Shown here: in pieces, positions 34,641 through 44,923 of the stretch
Position numbering within the stretch: position 1 is the first letter of the stretch
Layout of the letters: each line of letters begins with the position of its first letter
Assembly (NCBI RefSeq): GCF_002127325.2
Contig: NC_035449.2
Coordinates: forward strand, 82,927,657 to 82,991,656
Direction of reading: 5' to 3'
Length of the DNA stretch: 64,000 nt
Source of the DNA: Helianthus annuus
Taxonomy: Eukaryota; Streptophyta; Magnoliopsida; Asterales; Asteraceae
The notes under the pieces: model-generated
Told to the model about the DNA's origin: nothing
The model's input: only the letters and a program-made list of their open reading frames with translations
Database searches by the model: none
Translations under genes and position numbers: made by a program

Positions 34641-36490
34641 GATTCTTACAAGTGGTTCAGAATTTGAATCAGGTAGATTCTGCAAGTGGTTAATCAAGGT
34701 CATTAAATTGAACTTGAGTTGATTATCACTCAAAAGATTGGCAAAACAATGTGATGATTTGATCCCCAAACTTTACAAGTGGTAAAATCAACAAAACTTA
34801 TTTTCCGGAAAAACCATTTTGATTAAAACAAACTTAAGTGTTTTGAAATCATTATGGGAAAATAGTTTGTTGTGAGGGGGAGTTCTGATTATTTATGCCA
34901 AGCGGATGGAGAATTGAGGCAATTCGATATCAGTTGTCATGTTCTGTATAGTTTGTTTTCAATTTCTTTAAATGTTTTTGAATTTTAGGGGGAGTAAGAA
35001 ATTTTTCAGAAAATCCAAAAAACATTAGAAAATTTGAAAAAGCCAAAAACATGATAAAATTTGAAAAATGAGTTTTTGTTGCATAAAAGAGGAAACGATA
35101 GTACATCAGTGGACTATCACAGCATGCTAAAGAAATGTAAGGTCAAAATGTGATAAACAATCTCACTACGGATGTGTCAGTAGGTTTTTACACATTTAGT
35201 AAACTGTAACGAGATATAAATCTTTGCTTATTCTGTGGGTTAACAACTTCTTGGATATATAGGTAACCACTGAAATCTTGTTTGAAAGGTCCCGTATTCT
35301 GAGATACTAGGTCTTTATGCTCAGTGATATCTGGGGTATTATCCCGGGACTTCTGCTGTATGGAAGTACTGACCTAGTCCCCGGATAATGCTTTCTGCAA
35401 AAAGCTTTGAAATATAAGCTCGCCCTCAGCAATCTGATTAAACAAAAAATTGATAATCTTTGCTGTTGTAACAAAAGATCCTCTAAAGGGGACACACCAA
35501 AAGTCGAAGTCGTCATCTCTCTGTGTATACGGAAGTATCGACCTGAGCTCTCACGACCCTCGCACCTAACCCCTTAACAGATATCATCTGTGGTATACTC
35601 ACCTGTAAGACTGAATATTGGGATCTGGATACGGGAGTATATTCAAGTAGTGGGACACATGAATAAGTTTAAGTAATCAAGACACTAATTGCGTATCTCA
35701 AAACAGTTGAACTTTGTGTGAAAATTTAAGTGGACAAACATACTGACAATCTAGGTGAATTGTTTAAAGCTTAAAATGAAATCTAGCTTAACGGTGTTAG
35801 TGATATGTCTCAAGAACTGATATGATCCTCTTGCTCGAACTTACAAAAATATTGTCTGTAAATATTTCATTTCTACATTTACTTTCTTTCAAAAAATCCA
35901 AAAAGATTTTAGTGTGTTTTAGCATAAATTTTGAAAAGTTCAAAAAGATTTTCGACAGCTGGTATTGAAAAGCTGATTTTTGAAATTCCAAGTGCTAAAC
36001 ATAAAGAACAGGTTTGGGAGAGAGTATGTGAAGTTGTTAAGTTTGCATGATAAGAGATAAGAAAAGATCCTGAATGTAAAAATCATTATTGTAGTTTCTT
36101 GCAAAAGTTTCTAAAAGTTTAAAAAATTTATCTTTAAAGAAACTTATGTGTTGGGTAGAGATTATGCAGGTAAATTTTAGCCAGGGGACGATACTGAGCT
36201 GAAAGAGAGCCTGATAACGATTTTAGAATGAATGAAAGAATTCCAGACTACGATCCCAGCAGACTGAGAGGGGGAGTCTGAAGACACCGTGATAAAGAAG
36301 GGAAAGCCTGTGCAGATTCTATGTTTGCTGATGCTGATAAAGTTTAAAGATTCAACATCCGAGAGAGAGGATTTTGTTGATGATAAAGATAGAGAATTAG
36401 GATTCTTGCAATCTTCAGAGGAAGATCGAAGACTGATAAAGACTGTAGGTTGACAATCGAAGACTCGACACTGAAGACTCCGTCAACATC
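34641..36490 (+). other. Non-coding 3' region of element E
   Basis: No credible ORF. The block 35281-35665 is similar to element C at about 11560-11950 (opposite strand). It holds two related motifs, TATGGAAGTACTGACCTAG near 35359 and TACGGAAGTATCGACCTGAG near 35528. Confidence 0.65.
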
Positions 36491-36502
36491 CGAGGGGGAG
36501 TT

Positions 36503-36949
36503 TGTTGGTGCATCCGTCTGTCGACTACGTCTTGTATCGAGTCTTGCGTTGTATAGGATAGAACAGGGCACGGAAATCAAGAATCTTGTATTAGATAGGA
36601 TTTCGCTCATGTGTCATCTTCTTGATTTCGCTCTTGTGTCATAGAGATGATTTCGCTCTTAGGTCAACATTCTGATTTCGCTTATATGTCATGTATGTAA
36701 GAGCGAAATCTGAAACACTATAAATAGGGTTGTATGAGCGGAATCTAACACATAGTTGTAGGTGTTGTCTTCCGATAAGCCACGAAGTGCTGCCGAAGTG
36801 TTGTCAGAGCTTGTAATTGCATCCGTGATCAATACAACAACAGTTTAAAGTGAATCCAGCTGAAATCGCACCAAGACATTAGCTTCCGCCTCTTGTTTTG
36901 GATAGGAATTCTTCTGATCGAATCAATTAGGGCCGAAAACGATCCTACA
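36503..36949 (+). repeat. 3' LTR of element E (447 bp)
   Basis: TGTTGGTGCATCC to CGATCCTACA, preceded by the polypurine tract GAGGGGGAGTTTG. It contains four copies of GATTTCGCTY at exactly 25-bp spacing (36599, 36624, 36649, 36674). The last pairs with AGCGAAATC at 36702-36710, and TATAAATA follows at 36719-36726. Confidence 0.88.
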
Positions 36950-37791
36950 ATACTCTTATTAGTATATTTTTGGTGAAATATTATTTTGGAAAACTTATGA
37001 AATAAAATATAATATTTTTGGGAAAATATATATATTTTGGAATTAAAACATTTTAGTCGAAGTAATTAAAATATATTTTCAAGTGAGACTTAAAAATATA
37101 TTTTCGGAATTATAAACCATACATGTATTATTACCCCCATCCTTGGGAAGGAATATACTTATTAAATAATTAAGAAGTGTGAATACGAAATAGTTGTCTA
37201 ACTATTTCCCAAAAACGTTAAACCTTAAGTCAAGGCACGACCGTCCGTCTAATAGGATTTAGTACGTGTAGGTCGTCACGCAGCAGGTTGAGTTGGGATC
37301 GACTATTTCACGAGACGCACTTCTGTGAGTTCATGTCCCCATTTTCTCATTACTGTTTTCAGTTTTATACTTCGGGGGTGAAATACATGCGACAATTATT
37401 ACAAACATTTATTACATGGTATGGTTAGCGTAGGGAGGGTTTATACTACTAGATCATGTGAGGGGTGGGTACAACACTCGAGGCCATTAATCCTCTTTGT
37501 AGGACCGAGGGACACAAGAGTGATAGATCTATTTGGGTGTAGCGAGCCCACACCCGTGAGGCCGCAGAGGGATTGTGACTTTTGCCTGGACGAGTCACAA
37601 GTCTTAAACTGTGTTTTTAATTCACGTCTTTCGTTATGTCATTGAACATGTTTCTTTATGTCATGGTTGTAGTTGGTTGTTATGTCGACTTTTTAAAAAA
37701 ACAATGTTGTCGTATTTTACTTTTTAAACTTGAATTAATGGATGAACACCATGGTTTTATTTTCATATAGCATTGTTGTGGTGTGACAGCT

Positions 37792-37804
37792 TGGTATCAG
37801 AGCA
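37792..37804 (+). other. Primer-binding site of element D
   Basis: TGGTATCAGAGCA three bases after the LTR end; initiator tRNA-Met type. Confidence 0.85.
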
Positions 37805-37960
37805 TTGATCATAGCGAACTAGGATTCTTTCTCGAGTCTAGACTATGGTCACTAGGGCTCTCACGAAAACATTTTTACATCGCATACATTACGTCCAGAT
37901 CCAGGATACAAAACATTTTTACAAACGAAAAGTATGAGCACTTTTTCACAATTTATGGTT

Positions 37961-38153
37961 CAGTCTTGGCGACTGAGGGAGTTCAGCCTTAGAGGCTGGG
38001 GAGGTTCAGCCTTAAAGGCTGGGAAAGTTTAGTCATAAAGACTGAGGGGCCAATCTTAAGGATTGGGGAGGTTTTGGTCTTAGAGGCCAGGGAGTTAGTC
38101 TGGGAGGCTAGGAGGTTCAGTCTGAGAGGCTGGGAGGATAGTCTAGGAGACTA
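37961..38153 (+). repeat. Array of nine short hairpins in the D leader
   Basis: Nine units of about 20-23 nt each form a 5-bp stem with a 5-nt loop, separated by purine-rich GGGAGGTT-like spacers. Positions: 37961-37975, 37984-37998, 38007-38021, 38030-38044, 38051-38065, 38075-38089, 38096-38110, 38118-38132, 38139-38153. Examples are CAGCC-TTAGA-GGCTG, CAATC-TTAAG-GATTG and TAGTC-TAGGA-GACTA. Stem bases differ between units but stay paired (U-G in some). Confidence 0.85.
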
Positions 38154-38220
38154 GGAGAAATATTTGTTTGCTTTATGTTAACTTACATGTTATTTGATCT
38201 TATGTTGATTATTTGTGCAT

Positions 38221-39791
38221 ATGTGTGGTTGTGTTACAGACATCATGCCATCATCCTCAGACACAGGAGTTTCGGACACCTTAGATCCCATGACGATCGT
38301 GTCAGATGACGAGATTCTGTCGGAGCGAGAGGTCTACACTTCATACACCACCAGTACTGATGACGACGATTTCCAGCCGTTCGCGCTGCCTGACGTCGGA
38401 GTTGAGCCTGCTGATGGCCTTCCTGCCGGGGATTTACCACTTGCGGTGACCCCTGCTCCTATACCGCTTGCTGCTTACCCAGTAGTAGATATACCACTCG
38501 ATGTTGTTTCTGACGACGACATCGATTTGTTTGAGGAGGACCCACCTGAGGCTGACCATGAGGGCGGGGTCCCTATTGTTGCTGATGTTATCCTACCCAT
38601 TGTTGAGGCCCCTGCAGAGGAGCTTCCTGCTGATTCACCTGTCCCAGATTCCTTTGAATCTGTGCCATCTGCGTCCTTACACACTCAGGGAGTGCAGCAT
38701 CACTCTTCAGACGCCGATCCTGACATGGCGTTGTTAGCTGCACCAGGTCCCGCACACGACTTTGAGTTTGATCACGAGGTTGACGATGATTTTGATCCTG
38801 TCTTTCTCCCTGATTTCGATCCTGACCAGGAGATCGAGTTCATTCACTTGGATCAGCCCCTAGAGGCGCATGTAGCTCCTATCGATCATTGTTTGACGAC
38901 CATGCTGACTTCAATATGGATCTTGTTGACCCGGAGCCTACTGTGGCCCCAGAGCCTTTAGCTGCTCCTGACCCTGCATTAGAGGATGACCCTGTTCATG
39001 ATGATGCACCAGCCATTGCACCCTTTGTTGATGATGTACCCGTTGCTGATGCTCCTGTTGACGCTCCACTCTTGATAGAGGATCCTGTTGTTGCACCATT
39101 TCCTGATCCTGTACCAGCGCTGTTCGACCGTGAACCTTTTGCTGCTCATATAGATCCACGACATGTCGACACCCACAACGGGTGGATTGATGACGATGAC
39201 GATTACCCACCGTATGTACTGCCTGTTACTCCTCCAGTAGCCCCCGTTTCAGCACCCGTTTCAGCACCCATTGATAACCCGCTGTTTCCCCCACACACCA
39301 CAGATGCTCCTCGCACTGATCTCCCTATTACGTTCCTGCAGGACATACCGACACCGCGTCCTGGAAAGGGGTCATCTAGGCAGCCGCCTGTTTCTGCTCC
39401 GTCCATCCTGTCATCACCTTTTCCATTCACATCACAGTTTCCCCATGTTGCACCACCTACTGCACCATCTATCACTCCGTCGAGCGAGCCATTTTTATGG
39501 ACTACACCCCTTATCATGCCACTGTCTGATCCGTATCACCCGTACCATGTTGGGTACTCTACGGAGGACATCCTTACATCTTTGATGATACAGCATGAGG
39601 CATTGTCGACCCCGTTTGCAGCATCACACCCTCCGCGTCCACTTTCCCCCGACTCAGACGCTCGCTTTTGGACTTCCGAGCAGCAGATAGCATATTTGCT
39701 ACGCGTCTGTCGTGCTTTAGAGGAGGATTGGTTACACATGTGTCGCCTGTATTACTCTCGTTTTCCTCCTCCTCCTCTGCCATCAGCATAG
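38221..39791 (+). pseudogene. Extra ORF of element D upstream of gag (acidic, Pro-rich)
   Basis: The frame runs from ATG 38221 (or 38245, MPSSSDTGVSD) to about 38885. After one frameshift it continues to the stop at 39789, about 520 residues in all. The protein is rich in Asp, Pro, Ala and Val (e.g. VSDDDIDLFEEDPPEAD) with no recognised fold. It ends in a likely amphipathic helix (EEDWLHMCRLYY) and PPPPLP. Codon use is coherent on both sides of the shift, so it was once a real coding region. It lies between primer-binding site and gag in sense orientation, outside the usual Ty3 genes. A and F have nothing similar. Function unknown; it could be an N-terminal Gag extension now separated. Confidence 0.65.
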
Positions 39792-40196
39792 GCATTTTGA
39801 TTCAATGCAGGTAGACTTTTGGTGAGAAGACCGTGATTGTGCAGACTATACAGCTTTTGAAGACCGCATTTTGATGTCATGACTTTTGATGTTTAGTTTT
39901 TGATTGTTGTTGTAGATGACTAGACAGTTCGGACAAGGGCAATGTGGCCCTTAGTCACTTTTGATGTACAATACAGTCACAAAACTTATAAACATTATTG
40001 TGGTCTTGATTTATGATAGCGCAATCGCAGTATTCTCATATATGTGATGTTGGATTTATTGTTTTAAATTTTATAACATGAGATGTTATGTGCTTGATTA
40101 ATTTGTAACATGAGATGTTATGTGCTTGATGATGTTGTTGCGTACGTATACCATTTACTTATTATGACCTGACCAACGTGAAACATCTTTTAGAAG
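39792..40196 (+). other. Spacer between extra ORF and gag of element D
   Basis: About 400 bp, non-coding. A direct repeat TAACATGAGATGTTATGTGCTTGAT occurs at about 40074 and 40107. Confidence 0.5.
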
Positions 40197-43100
40197 ATGC
40201 CACCAAGACGTGACCCGCGCATGCCCACTAGTGAGGCAGAACTTCAAGGAATCATTGCCGCAGCTATCCCACAATACGCTGCTTCTCATGCGGAAACGAG
40301 CGGAAATATCTCGCACAATCACGACAATAACAATCCACCTAATGGTAATGTTAAGTCGTTAGAGATATACTATGATACATTTGGATATTTATAGCACGTA
40401 CGCTAATACCATTTGTAAATCCAAACGTATGTGCAGGGTGCACTTACAAGCAATTTCTCGATTGCAAGCCCGTGAATTTCGACGGCACAGGAGGTGCTGT
40501 TGCGTTTGTTCGATGGGCTGAGAAGACAGAATCTGTTCTTAGAATGAGCAAGTGTGCTCCCGAGCAACAAGTGACCTACATCTCAGGGCTATTTCTGGAT
40601 GGAGCCCTATCTTGGTGGAACCTGCAAGTGCAAACTCTTGGTGAAGCCGCTGCTTATGCGATGTCATGGAATGAGCTGAAGGAGCTCATGAGAAGGAAGT
40701 ACTGCTCACGTGCTGAAATTCAGAAGCTGGAGACAGAATTCTAGCACCTAAAAATGGAAGGTCCCAAGATTGCAGAGTATGTTCAGAGATTCCACAATTT
40801 GTGCCATGTAGTGCCATACATGGTCACACCGGAGTTTAAAAGTATTGAGCGATTTATCTGGGGATTGGCACCCCAGATCATGAGTATGGTTACCACATCT
40901 AAGTCTACAACAATCACAGAAGCCATCGATCTCAGTGTGGCTCTTACTGAGGAAGCTATTCGATTGAACAAGTTCTCGAATTCTGAGCAGAAGAAGAAAG
41001 ATACTCATGTGGAGTCATCTGGTGAAAACAAAAGGAAATTTTCGAACTTCAAGTAGGGTACAAGCAATGTGAACAAGAAGGGCGAATCGAGCACACCGGC
41101 CAGAGCTGCAACCGGTGTTGAGAATAAAGGGAAGGGTTATATGGGTACTTTGCCCAAGTGTAATACGTGCCAACGCCATCATCATGGCCAGTGCAGATTA
41201 AGGAAGTGTGAATCATGTGGAAGGAACGGCCACACGAAGGATACGTGTTGGGCCGGAACTGGTGCTGGGCGTACTGGGAATCGAGGTTATGGGAAAGGTA
41301 ATGGAAACCGCCAGTAGGGAGGAAATGGCGGAAATGGAAACCGCGGAAACGTTGCGAATCAAGCTGGGAATGGAAATCGCAACCAGAACAACACTCAAGC
41401 TGGAAACGGAGGTGGTAATGGTCAAGGACCAGGTTGTTTTAATTGTGGAGAAGTTGGGCACTTCAAGAAGGAATGCCCAAAGCTGAATCAAGCCCGTGGA
41501 AGAGTGTTTAACATCGGAGCAAGGGAAGCGCGCCATGATCCCAACGTTGTCACTGGTACGTTCCCTATAAATCAACGCTTTGCATCTGTTCTGTTTGATA
41601 TTGGTGCCGACTATAGCTTTGTATCGTTAGAATTTAAGAGTATGCTTGGGTTAATTGCTAGTAAGGTAGATATTACATACTCAATTGAACTGGCTAATGG
41701 GAAGCTAGTTGAGGCGAATGAAGTTGTCAGAGGTTGTGTAATTGAGCTGGGAGAATGCGAGTTCACTTTGGATCTACTACCAGTCGAGCTGGGAAGCTTC
41801 GACGTGGTAGTAGGGATGGATTGGTTGTCAAGCAACAAGGCCGAGATTGTTTGTCACGAAAAGACTATTCGCATCCTAATAGAAGATGGAGAAACGATCG
41901 TGGTTCACGGAGAGAAGCGCGATACGCCTCTGAGAATCATTAGCTGTCTGAAAGCTCGAAAGTGTTTACAGAAGGGATGTGTTGCCTTCTTGGCACACAT
42001 CGTGGATAAAGAAGCTGCTGAGCCGAAGATCGAAGACATTCCAGTGGTAAAGGAATATCCTGAAGTCTTTCCAGAAGACTTGCCAGGATTGCCACCCCAA
42101 AGGCAAGTGGAGTTCCACATTGACTTAGTTCCAGGCGTCGTGCCCGTGGCTAAGGCACCCTATCGACTTGCGCCTTCGGAGATGCAAGAGTTGTCGACGC
42201 AGCTCCAGGAGCTGTTAGACAAAGGATTCATCAGACCAAGCTTCTCACCTTGGGGAGCTCCAGTTTTGTTTGTTAAGAAGAAGGATGGTAGTTTTCGTAT
42301 GTGTATTGACCACCGAGAGTTGAACAAGTTGACGATCAAGAATAGGTATCCTCTGCCAAGGATTGATGACCTATTCGATTAGCTGCAAGGTTCAAGTTAC
42401 TACTCAAAGATCGATTTGCGATCAGGTTATCATCAGTTGAGAATACAAGAGGAAAGTATTCCCAAGACTGCTTTTAGAACTCGATATGGACATTACGAGT
42501 TTCTGGTGATGCCGTTTGGGTTGACAAACGTGCCAACTGTTTTTATGGATTTGATGAAGAGAGTTTGTAAGCCGTACCTCGACAAGTTCGTAATTGTGTT
42601 CATCGACGATATCTTAATCTACTCGAAGACGAAGGATGAGCACGAACAAAACTTAAGAGCCATTTTGGAGTTACTTAAAAAGGAAAAGTTGTATGCCAAG
42701 TTCTCGAAGTGCGAGTTCTGGCTACGTGAAGTCCAATTTCCTGGACATGTGGTTAATGGAGATGGAATCCATGTGGATCCCACCAAGATTGAAGCAATAA
42801 AGAATTGGGAGACTCCGAAGACGCCAACCGAGATTCGACAATTCTTAGGTTTGGCTGGTTATTATCGAAGATTCATTAAGGATTTCTCAAAAATCGCTCA
42901 ACCTTTGACTTCCCTCACCCAGAAGAACAAGAAGTTTGATTGGGGAATCAAACAAGAAGAAGCGTTCCAGTTGCTGAAGGACAAGCTTTGTAATGCGCAG
43001 ATCTTATCACTACCCGAAGGAACAGATGATTTTGTGGTATATTGTGACGCCTCGCGTCAAGGTTTAGGGTGTGTGTTAATGCAGCGACAGAAAGTTATAG

Positions 43101-44885
43101 CATACGCGTCACGCCAGTTAAAGGTTCATGAGAAGAATTACACCACGCACGATTTGGAGTTAGGCGCAGTGGTATTTGCGTTGAAAATTTGGAGACATTA
43201 TTTATATGGTACGCGATGTACAATCTTCACGGATCATAAGAGTCTGCAACACATATTCGACCAGAAGGAGCTAAACATGAGACAAAGACGATGGGTCGAA
43301 TTATTGAACGATTACGACTGCGAGATCAAGTATCATCCAGGGAAGGCGAATGTGGTCGCCGATGCCCTAAGTCGAAAGGAAAGGATCAAGCCCATAAGGG
43401 TTAGGGCTCTAGAGATGATTGTCCAGACAGATCTTTCATTACGCATTCGTGCCGCGCAGAAAGAAGCTCTCAAGGAAAGGAACATTGAAGAGGAATATCT
43501 CCATGGGATGGAGAAACAGTTGATACCAAACAAGGAAGGAACTTTATGTTTCATGAGACGAATTTGGGTTCCTCTGTTTGGTGGTTTGAGAAAGGTCATT
43601 TTCGATGAAGCTCACAAGTCGCGGTACTCAATTCATCCAGGAGCGGATAAGATGTACCAAGATCTTAAGGTTTCTATTGGTGGCCTAGGATGAAAGGCGA
43701 TGTTGCAGTGTATGTTAGCAAGTGTTTAACGTGCGCCAAGGTAAAAGTCGAATACCAGAAGCCTTCAGGACTTCTGCAGCAACCTGAAATACCCAAATGG
43801 AAATGGGAATAGATTTCGATGGATTTCATAACGAAACTGCCAAGAATGCCCAAAGGCCACGATACTATTTGGGTAATAGTAGACCGGTTAACGAAATCTG
43901 CACATTTCCTACCAATCAGAGAAAAAGACAACACGAGAAAATTAGCTGAGATATACATGAGAGAGATCGTTGCACGTCATAGAGTGCCTCTCTCGATCAT
44001 CTCTGATAGAGACGGAAGATTTGTGTCCAGAATTTGGCAGTCCTTTCAAGAAGCATTCGGATCTCAGTTGAACTTGAGTACAGCTTTTCACCCACAAACG
44101 GATGGACAGAGTGAACGAACGATTCAGACTTTAGAAGATATGCTGCGAGCTTGCGTTATGGATTTAGGTGGAAGTTGGGATACTCACCTACCATTGGTCG
44201 AATTTTCATACAACAACAGTTATCACGCAAGTATTCAAGCCGCATAATTCGAAGCTCTTTATGGACGCAAATGTCGATCATCGATCTGTTGGGCTGACGC
44301 AGGTGATAGACAGTTAGTTGGTCCAGAAGTGGTCCAGGAAACTACAGATAAGATCGCACAGATCCGAGAACGCATCAAGGCGGCTCGCGATCGTCAAAAG
44401 TGTTATGCGGACCGAAGAAGGAAACCTCTAGAATTCGAGGTAGGAGACATGGTTTTGTTGAAGGTGTCACCCTGGAAGGGTGTGGCACGCTTTGGAAAGC
44501 GTGGAAAGTTGAATCCGCGTTATATTGGTCCATTCAAGATTCTGGACAGAATTGGTTTGGTAGCATACAAGTTGGACTTGCCTGCCAAACTTAACGGAGT
44601 TCATGATACATTCCATGTATCAAACTTGAAGAAGAGTCCAACACAAGAAACTATTGTCATTCCTGCTGACGAAATTCATATTGACGACATGCTCCGCTTT
44701 GTTGAAGAACCAGTTGAGGTTACTGATTGGAAGGTGAACAAAACGCGCAGGAGTAGTGTCAAACTCGTCAAAGTTCTTGGAATGCAAGACATGGTCCAGA
44801 ATACACATGGGAACGTGAGGATCGTATGAAAGAAAAGTACCCCCATTTATTTCCTAAGACCCCTGCAACTAGAAGTAGAGCCTAA
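40197..44885 (+). pseudogene. gag-pol of element D, interrupted by an intron and multiple stops
   Basis: Exon 1 (MPPRRDPRMPTSEAEL) ends at 40344 and exon 2 starts at 40437 (CTYKQFLDCKP). Gag core ALSWWNLQVQ is followed by knuckles CNTCQRHHHGQC, CESCGRNGHTKDTC and [14 protein letters not shown], then protease (LFDIGAD, where the usual Ser of DSG is Ile). RT with FIDDILIYS, RNase H and integrase follow ([30 protein letters not shown]), then a chromodomain-like tail ([14 protein letters not shown]). Stops lie at 40742, 41054, 41315, 42380, 43810 and 44246; shifts occur near 43680 and 44775. All domains of a chromovirus polyprotein are present but none is usable. Confidence 0.9.
40345..40436 (+). 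other. 92-nt GT-AG intron in gag of element D
   Basis: Starts GTAATG, ends GTATGTGCAG, and contains CTAAT at 40403-40407, a good plant branch site about 30 nt before the acceptor. It is phase 1, in a glycine codon, and has an in-frame stop after 65 codons of gag. Splicing restores the conserved Gag start, CTYKQFLDCKP. It sits close to the equivalent place of the intron in A, which is 11 codons further upstream of this motif. Confidence 0.78.
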
Positions 44886-44923
44886 AATTTCGGGACAGAA
44901 TTTTCTTAACAGGGGGGGGGGAA
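44884..44923 (+). other. Pre-LTR stem-loop and polypurine tract of element D
   Basis: AAAATTTCGGGACAGAATTTT is a worn version of the palindrome seen in A and F. A run of nine G and AA precede the LTR. The gag-pol stop TAA overlaps the start of the stem. Confidence 0.7.

Larger units (their letters stand above)
31364..36949 (+). mobile_element. Element E: rearranged copia-like gag-only element, sister of C
   Basis: It contains a 5'-truncated gag, a duplicated block with an inserted LTR piece, a long non-coding 3' region, a polypurine tract and a 447-bp 3' LTR. The 5' LTR, primer-binding site and gag start are missing. LTR ends (TGTTGGTGCA, CGATCCTACA), Gag tail and 3' non-coding block are shared with C. 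No pol is present. Confidence 0.85.
28930..37788 (+). repeat. 5' LTR of element D, interrupted by E
   Basis: TGTGACAACCCTCAC to GTGTGACA. Parts 28930-31363 and 36950-37788 are LTR. Compared with the 3' LTR it lacks about 310 bp (present at 47847-48160) and about 57 bp just before its end. Confidence 0.9.

Noticed and set aside
38938..39795. Several minus-strand ORFs of 65-104 codons
   Set aside because: Antisense shadows of the GC-rich extra ORF of element D.
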